This document shows positions 1 to 8,106 of a stretch of DNA of 41,988 nt, one piece after another. The notes under the pieces were generated by a model that made no database searches, had not been told where the DNA came from, and saw only the letters and a program-made list of their open reading frames with translations. Position 1 is the first letter of the stretch; the number at the start of each line of letters is the position of its first letter. This stretch comes from Planctomycetota bacterium (GTDB lineage: Bacteria > Planctomycetota > Planctomycetia > Pirellulales > Pirellulaceae): positions 1 through 41,988 of the forward strand of contig QWPJ01000002.1 in assembly GCA_003671195.1 (NCBI GenBank), read 5' to 3'. The position numbers and the translations under genes are program-made.

Positions 1-594
1 TCAGCACCAAGTCTGTTCGATCAAATACCGCCGACGGAACAGGAGGAGGACAAGTCTGTGCTGGACCGAATCTGCGGCCATTTGCAGACCGGTATCGCTT
101 GGCTTGAATCACGAGAAGATGAGACATTCTTTCGCGATAAAGAGCTAGATCCAGAGTTAGTCAATCGAATCGTAGACGCGATGAAACACCTGACTCCGCC
201 AACGAGTGGTGCCATTCAGATGACCGAAGTAAGCGGAAGAGCATTCAAACTGGACCGAGTCGTCTCGCTCAACCGCGATGACCGCCGTAGAGTTTTCGCG
301 TTTCAAAGGAAACTCTCGGGAATCGATGCTCCCAAAGGGTTCGATGGATGCGGTTCAATCATCGATATTTTAGGTGATGATGCAATGATTTCGGTCGACT
401 TTGTTTCTGACGACCAAACATCCGTACGTTCTTGCAAGTTTAGTGATGAGCTATGGGAAACCTATGGCGAAAAGTTCCATTATCAGCAACGAGTCCAGGT
501 GTTCGGCGTCATATCGGGTCCGAAGGACCCAATTACGGTCCTTGAAATTGGGTTTCCCGAGGATATCGGCCAGACTGGTAAGGTCACATCATGA
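1..594 (+). CDS. 3' part of an unrecognised protein, coupled to hsdM
   Basis: The frame is open from the first base of the window, so this is probably the C-terminal part of a longer gene. A GTG at 58 would be the first possible internal start. I do not recognise the family. The visible 197 residues are soluble, with no membrane segment or signal peptide. The last third looks beta-rich (ISVDFVSDD, VQVFGVISG, ITVLEIGFP), as in a small barrel, but that is only an impression. Its stop overlaps the hsdM start in an ATGA arrangement at 591-594, so the two are probably translationally coupled and the product may work with the methylase. It does not look like HsdS or HsdR in the part that can be seen. 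Confidence 0.6.
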   Translation, partial: SAPSLFDQIPPTEQEEDKSVLDRICGHLQTGIAWLESREDETFFRDKELDPELVNRIVDAMKHLTPPTSGAIQMTEVSGRAFKLDRVVSLNRDDRRRVFAFQRKLSGIDAPKGFDGCGSIIDILGDDAMISVDFVSDDQTSVRSCKFSDELWETYGEKFHYQQRVQVFGVISGPKDPITVLEIGFPEDIGQTGKVTS

Positions 595-2078
595 GCAACA
601 ACGACTCCCAACAGATTGTCAACAAGGCTTGGAACTTCGCTCACGTTCTGCGTGACGATGGGCTTTCGTACATGGCCTATACCGAACAGATCACGTTCCT
701 GCTGTTCCTCAAGATGGCCCATGAACAAACGAAGCCACCGTACAACAAGCCGTCGATTATTCCCGCCAAATACAACTGGGAGAGCCTGCTCAAGCGGGAA
801 GGGGACGAGCTCGAAGCCCACTACCGGCACATCCTCGAGGAACTTGGCAAGCAACCTGGGATGCTTGGAGAGATCTTCAAAAAGGCTCGGCCAGAAATCC
901 AGAATCCAGCGACGCTCAGGCGACTGATCGTCGATTTGATCGACGTGGAAAAGTGGTCCTCGATGGATGCGGATGTCAAAGGGGACATCTACGAAGGCTT
1001 GCTCTCCAAGAGCGCCGCCGAAAGCCCCAAGGGAGCAGGCCAATACTTCACGCCGCGCGAACTCATCAAAGCCATTGTCGATTGCGTCCAGCCGACGGTC
1101 GACGACACCGTTTGCGATCCGGCCGCAGGAACGGGGGGCTTTCTCTTGGCCGCTTACGATTACGTCGCCAAGCATCAGGGCAAGACGCTCGACAAGGACC
1201 AGAAGAAGCACTTGCGGACCAAGTTCGTCAAGGGTTGGGAGTTGGTCCCCAATACCGCGCGTCTTTGCATCATGAATCTCTACTTGCACGGCATCGATGC
1301 CGATCCATGTCCGATCAAATCGGGGGTCGATAGTCTAGCCAGCGATCCAGGTGAACGGTTCAGCGTGGTCATGGCCAATCCACCGTTTGGGAAAAAGAGC
1401 AGCATTTCGATTGTCAACGACGCGGGCGATTTGGAGAAGGACGACAACGCTTACGAGCGTCAGGACTTTTGGACGACCACGAAGAACAAGCAATTGAATT
1501 TCGTCCAGCACATCAAGACGCTCCTTAAGGTGAATGGACGATGTGCGATTGTGGTACCGGACAACGTGTTGTTTGAGGGGGGAGCTGGCGAGACCGTTCG
1601 TCGCAATCTCATGAAGCAATGCGATGTACACACGCTGTTGCGGCTGCCGACTGGGATCTTCTATGCGGGTGGGGTGAAGGCCAACGTATTGTTCCTCGAC
1701 GCCAAGCCTGCCCAGGAGAAGGCCTGGACCAAGACATTGTGGGTGTATGACCTGAGGACCAACATGCACTTTACGCAAAAGACCAATTCGCTCCAGCGGT
1801 CGGATTTGGACGAGTTCGTCGGGCTGTATCGACCCGGCAAGCGTCACTTGCGCAAAGCCAGTTGGAGTGAGGCGAACCCAGAGGGACGCTGGCGATCGTA
1901 CGAGTACGACGAGTTGATGAAGCGGGACAAGGTGAACCTTGATATCTTTTGGTTACGGGACCAGAGTCTCGAGGACTCCGACGACTTGCCCGCCCCCGAC
2001 ATCCTAGCCCAAGAGATCGCCGACGACCTTCAAACCGCCCTGGAGCAATTCACCGCGATCGCGGAGAAGCTGCGATAG
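591..2078 (+). CDS. hsdM: Type I restriction-modification DNA methyltransferase subunit M
   Basis: The 495-residue protein should transfer methyl groups from S-adenosylmethionine to adenine N6 within a type I R-M complex. The N-terminal 130 residues have the HsdM helical-domain pattern (W near residue 14, then YMAYTEQITFLLFLKMA). The catalytic domain carries motif I as VCDPAAGTGGFLLAA around residues 174-188 and motif IV as NPPF at 263-266, the form typical of N6-adenine enzymes. Length matches the family (about 490-530), so the gene appears intact. The start overlaps the preceding stop by four bases. No specificity subunit (hsdS) or restriction subunit (hsdR) follows. They may lie upstream of the window, or this may be an orphan methylase. 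Without HsdS a normal HsdM cannot select a target. Confidence 0.93.
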   Translation: MSNNDSQQIVNKAWNFAHVLRDDGLSYMAYTEQITFLLFLKMAHEQTKPPYNKPSIIPAKYNWESLLKREGDELEAHYRHILEELGKQPGMLGEIFKKARPEIQNPATLRRLIVDLIDVEKWSSMDADVKGDIYEGLLSKSAAESPKGAGQYFTPRELIKAIVDCVQPTVDDTVCDPAAGTGGFLLAAYDYVAKHQGKTLDKDQKKHLRTKFVKGWELVPNTARLCIMNLYLHGIDADPCPIKSGVDSLASDPGERFSVVMANPPFGKKSSISIVNDAGDLEKDDNAYERQDFWTTTKNKQLNFVQHIKTLLKVNGRCAIVVPDNVLFEGGAGETVRRNLMKQCDVHTLLRLPTGIFYAGGVKANVLFLDAKPAQEKAWTKTLWVYDLRTNMHFTQKTNSLQRSDLDEFVGLYRPGKRHLRKASWSEANPEGRWRSYEYDELMKRDKVNLDIFWLRDQSLEDSDDLPAPDILAQEIADDLQTALEQFTAIAEKLR

Positions 2079-2130
2079 CAAAATCCATTTCACGCTGAAC
2101 CAAAACACTCTTGCGAATCGTTTGGAATTA

Positions 2131-2250
2131 GATTCACCGCAAAGGCGCGAAGGTCGCAAAGCTAAACCCAATGCGGTGTTGAACCGAACCCTGTTTTCGC
2201 TACCGATCGCTCTTGGCCTTGGCGAACTTTGCGCCTTGGCGGTGAGTTTG
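2131..2250. repeat. Imperfect inverted repeat of the TTTGCGCCTTGGCG type
   Basis: The left arm at 2133-2165 (TCACCGCAAAGGCGCGAAGG and on) is nearly the reverse complement of the right arm at 2213-2247 (GGCGAACTTTGCGCCTTGGC and on), with about 50 nt between. A further half-copy lies at 41503-41530, so this is a dispersed family rather than a local hairpin only. Confidence 0.7.
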
Positions 2251-2320
2251 GGACTCTTTCCGACGGTCGGGCCGAGTTGTGCGACGGTAAAGCCGATCGA
2301 TGGATGGAAGGTTGTGAAGC

Positions 2321-2348
2321 AGGCTTGAGGGGTGAGGCTTGAGGTGTG
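2321..2348. repeat. 14-nt tandem repeat, two copies
   Basis: AGGCTTGAGGGGTG is followed directly by AGGCTTGAGGTGTG, which differs at one base. The surrounding sequence is purine-rich. Confidence 0.6.
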
Positions 2349-2471
2349 AGTTGGGAGTGGGAAAACAGTCGAGCAGCCAAGCTTTTCACAAAGCAAAACT
2401 AGCATCGAGAACTTGATGAAAAGGGCCAATAGGTATATCCTGGAGATTCGTGGATAGCTAAGGCTCTGACT

Positions 2472-2501
2472 TGACGTCGGCTCGAGTTAATCGCCATCTA
2501 A
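2472..2501 (+). promoter_or_regulatory. Possible promoter for the GNAT/NRPS-like genes
   Basis: TTGACG at 2472-2477 is followed after 18 nt by CATCTA at 2496-2501, about 30 nt before the probable start codon. The -10 match is weak and this is a pattern call only. Confidence 0.25.
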
Positions 2502-2532
2502 ATCCTCTCTTTTGATCCTTTTTTATTCACCC

Positions 2533-3468
2533 ATGCAAGCTAGTCCGCGAACGCGGCCCGCATCACACTCGGGCCGATCTACGAGCGATTTTGGTCTCGC
2601 GCAAGCCTTGGACTCCTTTCGTAGATATGACACTTGGAGGCTTTCCAGATACCTGGAGACAGGGGACTCCGCACGAGGAGGAGTACTGAAGTTCAATGCA
2701 GCGACTCTGCTTCATTTTTCCGACGTTGGCTACTTCAATCGCTTATACGACTTTGGGCCCGAGAACGTGGAGGACCTCAGTGCGATCGAAACGCTTTATC
2801 GAAAAGAATACAGGGTTCCTCGAAGCTTCGGGGTTTCTCTTGTCGCAAGGGAAGGATTCGATCTTGATACCCTCGGCGAGGTGCTGCGTCGCCATGGCTT
2901 TGAGCCAACGGATGCGACCGCCAGGCTGGGGCTTGATCTAGAAAGGGAGCCTGCGAGCGTAATAACTTTGGAATCTTCGGAATCTTCATCGGTAGTTGAT
3001 TCGTTTCGCAAACCGATAGGAAGCGTATCGGAGAGTCACGCGCGGCTTGAGTTCCGGCAACCGGTCCGCCATGAATACGATACGGTGCTCGACTTGTATC
3101 TGAGTGGATTCCAATCTCCGGTTCAAAATCATCGTGTAGCGAAGCGAAATATGATTCAATTGTTCGACCAGCCGGAATTAGTGACTTGGTGCGGTTTTGA
3201 TCAAGGGACTCCAGTCGCTTTAGGAATGCTTTTCATGAAACCACCGGTTGGGGTTTTGGTGGCCGGTGTCACTTCGCCTGCCTATCAACAACGCGGGGTT
3301 CACGACGCCTTGATTCAACTGCGTATTACCCATGCCAAAGCGTTGGGGTGTAGACACTTATACGCTTGGGCAGATGCCGACGGACAGAGCTGTCGCAATC
3401 TCATAGCGCAGGGTTTTGAGTTGCTCAGAATCGACAGGGTGTGGAGTCAGAGAACTGAGTCTCAGTGA
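2533..3468 (+). CDS. GNAT-family N-acetyltransferase, possibly a degenerate tandem GNAT
   Basis: The C-terminal half has the acetyl-CoA binding motif A pattern: a beta strand (VLVAGVTSP), then the R/Q-x-x-G-x loop as YQQRGVHDALI, then a helix. The closing segment (GCRHLYAWAD, NLIAQGFELL) is typical of GNAT motif B. The N-terminal half is of similar size and may be a second, worn GNAT fold without a clear acetyl-CoA loop. The ATG at 2533 gives 311 residues; an in-frame TTG at 2512 would add seven. No strong ribosome binding site decides between them. The stop at 3468 directly abuts the next open frame, so it is very likely co-transcribed with the NRPS-like gene, and its substrate may be the product of that enzyme or its precursor. 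The substrate cannot be read from the sequence. Confidence 0.75.
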   Translation: MQASPRTRPASHSGRSTSDFGLAQALDSFRRYDTWRLSRYLETGDSARGGVLKFNAATLLHFSDVGYFNRLYDFGPENVEDLSAIETLYRKEYRVPRSFGVSLVAREGFDLDTLGEVLRRHGFEPTDATARLGLDLEREPASVITLESSESSSVVDSFRKPIGSVSESHARLEFRQPVRHEYDTVLDLYLSGFQSPVQNHRVAKRNMIQLFDQPELVTWCGFDQGTPVALGMLFMKPPVGVLVAGVTSPAYQQRGVHDALIQLRITHAKALGCRHLYAWADADGQSCRNLIAQGFELLRIDRVWSQRTESQ

Positions 3469-3483
3469 TTGCAGCACCGTAAA

Positions 3484-6264
3484 ATGCCTCGATCTTCCAG
3501 TATTTCCTCGCACGCGTTGGTGGTGACATTTCCCAGATCAAGGGGAGTCCCGGAATGGGCTGAACTATTCGATAACCACTTCAGCCCTTATTTGCAGGAG
3601 GACTTTGATCGGCTGGGAACATCGGGACGAATTCACGAGGAATTCGATCGCGTTGCAGAAAGATATCCAGAGCGCATCGCGGTGGTTGGATCAGCGAGCG
3701 TCAGTTATCGAGAACTCGTTGACCGTTCGTGGCAAGCGGCTAGGGCTTTCGAAAAACGTGGTGTAAGACCAGGGGACATCCTATGCATCGTCGCGCGAAA
3801 TGATTGGCTCAATATCGCTGCGATGCTTGGTGGAATGCGACTCGGTTGCACTTGCTCCATGGTGGCACCTCATGAGCCCCCCGAATCAGTGGCCGAGCGG
3901 TTTGAGAATCCACCTATTGGAGCCCCGTTCTTTGTCGTCGAGCAAGACGCATTGGATTGGTTGAACACGTACCGAGCGATCCGATCCGAGGGTGTCGACA
4001 AGGAAGTCTCAGATGAGTTGCGGGACGATCGCGCAGCGATTTTGGAATCGATGTTCGAGGAAGAGCCTCGTATAGGATCACACGACGTTCGACAGTTTGA
4101 GCAAACCGGTTCTGCACCTGCCTTTGTGTTTTTCACCTCCGGGTCGACGGGAACCCCTCAAGGGGTTGCGATGAGTCATGAATTCATCTTGCTGGACATC
4201 GCGCGTCAGATCAATGATCTTGCGGTTCGACCGAGTGACCGAATTGATTTGTTGTTCTCGCCAAACTTCAGTGCATTTCTTGCACCGACTTTTCGCTCCT
4301 TGCTCAGTGGCGCTAGTTGTTGGATCCGATCCCTTTATCCTTCGATCCCGGTGGATCTATCCAGTTGGTTGGAGGATTCAGGAATCACCATATCCACGAT
4401 GTCGGTTTCCGTGATGCGAGGAGTTTTCCATCAATTCCCGGCCGGTGTCCATTGGCCGTCCTTGCGAATTCTTTCCGTAGGGAGTGAACCATTGCTTGCG
4501 TCCGATGTCGCATTGTTTCAGGAGAAAAGCTATACAAAAGCTTTTCTGCAGAACGCGATGGCAGCGACCGAGACCCGAACCTACGCCCAGTATTTTTTTG
4601 GGCATGGTTCCGTCGTGAAGGATCCTTTACCGATCGGATTTCCTGTTCTCGGACGCGATATCCAGCTGATCGATGAACACGAACGCACTGTCGAGACTGG
4701 ACAAGTTGGCCAGATAACCATTTCCTCGAAACGCTTAGCGGACGGTTATTGGCCGATTGCAGGTGAACCGAGTTTTCCTTTTCGAAAGATAGATGGGGGG
4801 ATTGAGTACCATTCGTCGGATTTGGGATACTTCGACTCGGATGGGATCCTTTATTTTGTGGGAAGAAAGGATTCCATGGTCAAGATTCGAGGACAGAAGG
4901 TCTTTTTGAATCAAATAGAATCCGAGCTACAACGTATCCCAGGAGTGGTGAGTTCCTTCGTTCATAAGCTCGATCGGAATGCAGCATCCCCTCAAATCGT
5001 TGCATGGGTAGAATCGAAACTTCCGATGACAACTCTGGACGTTCGCTCGTTGCTGATGCAGAAGCTTTCGGCGATCTCGATGCCGTCGATGATCCAAATT
5101 GTCGATGAGTTTCCTCGGACCGCAACGGGGAAGATCGATCGGCAAAGGCTGATCCAAAGTGCTGCGATTAAGTCCGAAAACGCGCCGGCTGACTTCGTTA
5201 CCAATGGGACATTGACAAACGGGGATCCCGTTCTGCAATCTGTTGTGGACGCCTTGCGCAGCATAGCATTCAACAAGTCTCCGATTTCTGCTGAGACGTT
5301 GTTGGACGGTTTCGAGATCGATTCGATCCGAGCACTCGAATTGAGCGTGATCGCATCGCGTGATTTCGGAAAGCGGATTACGTACGAAAATATCCAATGC
5401 TGCGGTACTGTAGCGGATCTGGCGGATCTGATTCGCAGAGCGCCCAGAGAATCGATCCTTCGAAACATCGTATCCGCTCCGATAGGAGCACCGCGATTGG
5501 TGTTATTTCCTAGCATTGCAGGGGATTCACACCAGTTCGATTTTTTGGTTCAGCAGCTAATTGGGCAAGTCGCGGCTAGAACGGATTTTGGCGTTTCGAT
5601 TGGCGAGAACAACCGACTCAAGCTGCCCACTGAGGCCCCCTGTACTATTGCCAATTTCGCCGACTTGCTGATCGAGGAACTTGCTTCCATCCCATCGTCG
5701 GCCCCGTTGGTCCTCGCGGGTCATTCCTGGGGTGGATTCATCGCGTATGAATTGGCGACCAAGCTGCAATTGCGAGGTCGGGCTGCGGAGCATTTGATGT
5801 TGATCGATACGTTGTATCGCAGGGGGATTCCAAGGAATCCAATCGCTCTTTGGAGGAGACGGATTAGAAATTTTCCCGCTTGGCTCCAAGAGGATGCTTG
5901 CCAAATGAGCGTTAGGGACTGGGGACGCGAGTCATTAAAGAAAATCCGACGGAGTTTGAATTGGTTTAGCAATGACAGCCGGGCTCCCCAGGGGTCTGTT
6001 TATGATCAGCAGTACCGGGCTGCTTGTGCCTTTATTCCGGGGGAGTACCTCGGAAAAACGACCGTGATCCGGGCCAGGGCCCAGAGCCTAACCCGACCAG
6101 TTTTTGGTGCGTTGGGATGGGAAAGGGTGCTGCGTTCCGCACCGCAAGTGCGTGTGATTCCCGGCAATCATTTGTCGATCTTGAATGCGAGGAATAGCAC
6201 ATTCGTTGCCGAGGAGATCTTAAGCGTTCTCGAATCGGTAAGGACGGACAAGCCGTTGTCTTAA
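3484..6264 (+). CDS. NRPS-like adenylation-carrier-thioesterase protein
   Basis: The 926-residue protein has three domains and no condensation domain. The adenylation domain (about 40-560) shows core A3 FFTSGSTGTPQG near 216-227, A5 with ATETR, A7 with SSDLGYFDSDG, A8 with GRKDSMVKIRGQK, and A10 TATGKIDRQ with Lys550. The carrier domain shows IDSIRALEL with Ser614, the expected phosphopantetheine site. The thioesterase shows GHSWGG with Ser748, then Asp775 and a GNHLSIL His896, a complete triad. Where amino-acid-activating domains have the conserved Asp that holds the alpha-amino group, this one appears to have Ser, which suggests a substrate without an alpha-amino group. The start is taken at the ATG; a TTG at 3469 directly after the previous stop is the alternative. 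It is flanked by two acyltransferase-like genes, so small acylated-metabolite synthesis is a reasonable inference. Confidence 0.88.
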   Translation: MPRSSSISSHALVVTFPRSRGVPEWAELFDNHFSPYLQEDFDRLGTSGRIHEEFDRVAERYPERIAVVGSASVSYRELVDRSWQAARAFEKRGVRPGDILCIVARNDWLNIAAMLGGMRLGCTCSMVAPHEPPESVAERFENPPIGAPFFVVEQDALDWLNTYRAIRSEGVDKEVSDELRDDRAAILESMFEEEPRIGSHDVRQFEQTGSAPAFVFFTSGSTGTPQGVAMSHEFILLDIARQINDLAVRPSDRIDLLFSPNFSAFLAPTFRSLLSGASCWIRSLYPSIPVDLSSWLEDSGITISTMSVSVMRGVFHQFPAGVHWPSLRILSVGSEPLLASDVALFQEKSYTKAFLQNAMAATETRTYAQYFFGHGSVVKDPLPIGFPVLGRDIQLIDEHERTVETGQVGQITISSKRLADGYWPIAGEPSFPFRKIDGGIEYHSSDLGYFDSDGILYFVGRKDSMVKIRGQKVFLNQIESELQRIPGVVSSFVHKLDRNAASPQIVAWVESKLPMTTLDVRSLLMQKLSAISMPSMIQIVDEFPRTATGKIDRQRLIQSAAIKSENAPADFVTNGTLTNGDPVLQSVVDALRSIAFNKSPISAETLLDGFEIDSIRALELSVIASRDFGKRITYENIQCCGTVADLADLIRRAPRESILRNIVSAPIGAPRLVLFPSIAGDSHQFDFLVQQLIGQVAARTDFGVSIGENNRLKLPTEAPCTIANFADLLIEELASIPSSAPLVLAGHSWGGFIAYELATKLQLRGRAAEHLMLIDTLYRRGIPRNPIALWRRRIRNFPAWLQEDACQMSVRDWGRESLKKIRRSLNWFSNDSRAPQGSVYDQQYRAACAFIPGEYLGKTTVIRARAQSLTRPVFGALGWERVLRSAPQVRVIPGNHLSILNARNSTFVAEEILSVLESVRTDKPLS

Positions 6265-6292
6265 GATGAATACCATTTGACAGTGTCTAGCG

Positions 6293-7426
6293 CTACGGCA
6301 GAGTTTCGCGGATGCACCAACCAGTTGGCATATCATCGGTGGGGGCTTTGGAAAGATCCCTCTCTTGCGCCTCTTCAGGAGAGACGAGTCGCCACCAGCT
6401 TGATACGCCTTCGAGGATCGAGGGTCGAAATTGGACCTCCGAGGGCTTGTTGGCAGACATGATACAAAGATTGTTATGCCGATCGTAGACAATGGTGGGA
6501 TGATTCGCAAAGAACGACTGGATTCTTGGGTGGGCTGGATCGATCAGGAGATAATGACTTCCGTACGTCAATCGCGATTTATTCAGTCTCGCATTCCAGC
6601 GCATTTTGAAGTTGAAGACGCCGTCGTCGAGGAACGGAGGGGTGCCACCCAAGTCCAAGACATTGCAAGTCAGTTCTCTAGCGCGATTCAAGGCCTTCCA
6701 GATGCCAACGCATTGCATATTACCCTTGAGATTTTCCTGGGATCCATGGAGCCAACCCGTGGTATACATCCGATAAGTTATGCCTTGCCGAAGACAAACC
6801 CCTGCTTTTATGCATTCACTTCCACGGAATAACAGCATAAATTCGTTGTCCGGACATTGCAGTATCTTTCTCAAGTGACGCGGGCTGAGCACATGGCCCT
6901 CTTCTCCATGTGAACGATGGATAGCAGGTCCGTGGTATCGCTCGATGAATTCGGATACGAAATCCATGGATCGAGTGACCTTAACCTCGACATCGCTTGA
7001 ATTCGCATGCTTAAAGGACATGCGGCGGTCCTTGGGAAGTTTTCGTAGCAAGTCTTCGTCTTTAATCGGTACGTCGATGATTAGCGAGACGAACTTAGGA
7101 ATTCGAAGCACCATCCCATCCAATCTCTTTGGAACGCGATAACCATCGAGGATGACCAATCCGTACCTTTGCCGCATCTCAAGCAAAAAACTTGTTTGGT
7201 CCAATGAGAGTTTTGGGATAAATGAAGCGCGGACTTCCTGAGAATCGAGATAGAGCCGAGAAAATCGCAATCGCTCGTTTTTCGAACCTGCGGTTAAGAA
7301 CCCGTGATCGCTATGAGCGTCTCGAACCAACCAGGAACCTACAAGCCCTGAGAGGGTCTCTAGTTTTGTCGTGAGGGTCTTTTTCCAAAACATAGGATGA
7401 CGATTTGAGCGGAGCGGACCATCCAA
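6293..7426 (-). CDS. FemAB/GNAT-like acyltransferase (BioF2-type fold)
   Basis: The 377-residue protein has the layout of the GNAT/FemAB-like transferases often found in polysaccharide or peptide-modifying loci. A first half is followed by LLFRGSECIKAGVCL and then the family signature DLGGTPPFLDDGVFNFKMRW near residues 258-277, where a Lys-containing strand closes the second GNAT fold. It has no signal peptide or membrane segment and should be cytoplasmic. It converges on the NRPS-like gene with only 28 nt between the two stops, which supports a shared locus. An ATG at codon 12 is an alternative start. FemAB relatives use aminoacyl-tRNA and others use acyl thioesters; which donor this one uses cannot be seen. 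Confidence 0.7.
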   Translation of the reverse strand: MDGPLRSNRHPMFWKKTLTTKLETLSGLVGSWLVRDAHSDHGFLTAGSKNERLRFSRLYLDSQEVRASFIPKLSLDQTSFLLEMRQRYGLVILDGYRVPKRLDGMVLRIPKFVSLIIDVPIKDEDLLRKLPKDRRMSFKHANSSDVEVKVTRSMDFVSEFIERYHGPAIHRSHGEEGHVLSPRHLRKILQCPDNEFMLLFRGSECIKAGVCLRQGITYRMYTTGWLHGSQENLKGNMQCVGIWKALNRARELTCNVLDLGGTPPFLDDGVFNFKMRWNARLNKSRLTYGSHYLLIDPAHPRIQSFFANHPTIVYDRHNNLCIMSANKPSEVQFRPSILEGVSSWWRLVSPEEAQERDLSKAPTDDMPTGWCIRETLP

Positions 7427-7756
7427 AACGCATCCAAAGAGTAATTGAAATGCAAATGAGTTGGAAGATATCGCTGAGATTATCGCGTAGCGCCACCCGC
7501 ATTACAAGCGAATCACGCTCACCGGAACTTGGCGGGCGTAAGCCCGTAGGGTCCGTGGAGCGGTCCTCATCGGATCGACAACATCGATTCCGAAATATCC
7601 ATTGCTGGGGAAACGGCCCGCGGAACGTACCATTGGCGATGGAATACCGCGATCGGGAGGAATACAGCGTTCGCGCCAGATGCGCAGCATCAGGCGTAGC
7701 TTGCAGGGAAACAAATTCCTGCGATTAGAAAAAGCCGATTAGGCCGGTGTGCGATG

Positions 7757-7787
7757 ACAAAACGCGGGGACTGTCCCCGCGTTTTGT
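7757..7787. repeat. Perfect palindrome with GGGGACTGTCCCC core
   Basis: The arms ACAAAACGCGGGGAC and GTCCCCGCGTTTTGT are perfect 15-nt reverse complements around a single T at 7772. The same core recurs at 7912-7942, 41857-41887 and 41899-41911. It could fold as a tight hairpin with a T-rich 3' side, so it might also act as a terminator. Confidence 0.85.
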
Positions 7788-7801
7788 TCAGGATGGCGTT
7801 T

Positions 7802-7885
7802 GCCCGATGATCTTATGCCCCAACGGGGCGGCGGGATCGCGGGTTCATTCAACGAAGCCCGATGGCTTTATGCCCCAACGGGGCG
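7802..7885. repeat. Direct repeat pair with GCCCCAACGGGGC hairpins
   Basis: A 29-nt unit at 7802-7830 recurs at 7857-7885 with three differences, at a period of 55 nt. Each copy ends in the small hairpin GCCCC-AAC-GGGGC (7817-7829 and 7872-7884). Only two copies exist, so this is not a CRISPR array. Confidence 0.8.
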
Positions 7886-7911
7886 AACGATCCGGTTGCG
7901 GATCGGTGTTC

Positions 7912-7942
7912 AAAAAACTCGGGGACTGTCCCCGAGTTTTTT
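7912..7942. repeat. Perfect palindrome with GGGGACTGTCCCC core, second copy
   Basis: AAAAAACTCGGGGAC and GTCCCCGAGTTTTTT are perfect 15-nt arms around T7927. The run of six T at the 3' end on either strand makes it look like a bidirectional terminator as well as a dispersed repeat. Confidence 0.85.
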
Positions 7943-8070
7943 GGTTGTTTATCCTGCTCGGGCCCAAACGCAACTTCCTGGCGGGATTCGTTAAATCGCC
8001 CAACCGCTGGCGCTGGTTGGCTCACGACGCCGTCGATCTCGGTCGGCAACGGAGAAAGTCGGCTGTTTGC

Positions 8071-8102
8071 TTGACTTCTTCCAAGTAAGACAGTATCTTA
8101 CT
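8071..8102 (+). promoter_or_regulatory. Promoter of the vapBC-type operon with overlapping operator-like inverted repeat
   Basis: TTGACT at 8071-8076 is followed after exactly 17 nt by TATCTT at 8094-8099. The inverted repeat AGTAAGA-CAGTA-TCTTACT at 8084-8102 covers the -10 element. AbrB-type antitoxins typically repress their own promoter by binding such repeats, so this is a good operator candidate. Transcription would start close to the ATG at 8107, which would give an mRNA with little or no leader. Confidence 0.6.
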
Positions 8103-8106
8103 GTGG

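Larger units (their letters stand above)
2079..2511. other. Gene-free stretch after hsdM with repeats
   Basis: No convincing gene is present where an hsdS would normally sit. The stretch holds a long imperfect inverted repeat (2131-2250), a short tandem repeat (2321-2348) and a possible promoter close to the next gene. Small open frames here on both strands simply translate the repeat arms. Confidence 0.6.
7427..8070. other. Gene-free mosaic of palindromic repeat units
   Basis: I see no credible gene here; short open frames are translations of the palindromes. The stretch contains a CGGGC-GTAA-GCCCG hairpin (7533-7546), two GGGGACTGTCCCC palindromes (7757-7787 and 7912-7942), two copies of a GCCCCAACGGGGC unit (7802-7885) and a CCAACC-9 nt-GGTTGG hairpin (8000-8020). 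This resembles the BIME-type mosaics made from REP-like units. No transposase gene is in the window. Confidence 0.65.

Noticed and set aside
483..1289. 268-residue minus-strand open frame opposite hsdM
   Set aside because: It overlaps the well-supported methylase along most of its length, and its translation has no recognisable domain.
2122..2429. Small open frames in the gap after hsdM
   Set aside because: They translate the inverted-repeat arms and lack ribosome binding sites.
7802..7885. Possible CRISPR-like repeats
   Set aside because: Only two copies exist, with diverged bases, a hairpin of a dispersed type and no cas genes.
7405..8088. Several 60-113-residue open frames in the repeat mosaic
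   Set aside because: Their sequence (for example SGTVPEFF, TRGLSP) is simply the translation of the GGGGACTGTCCCC palindromes and their flanks.
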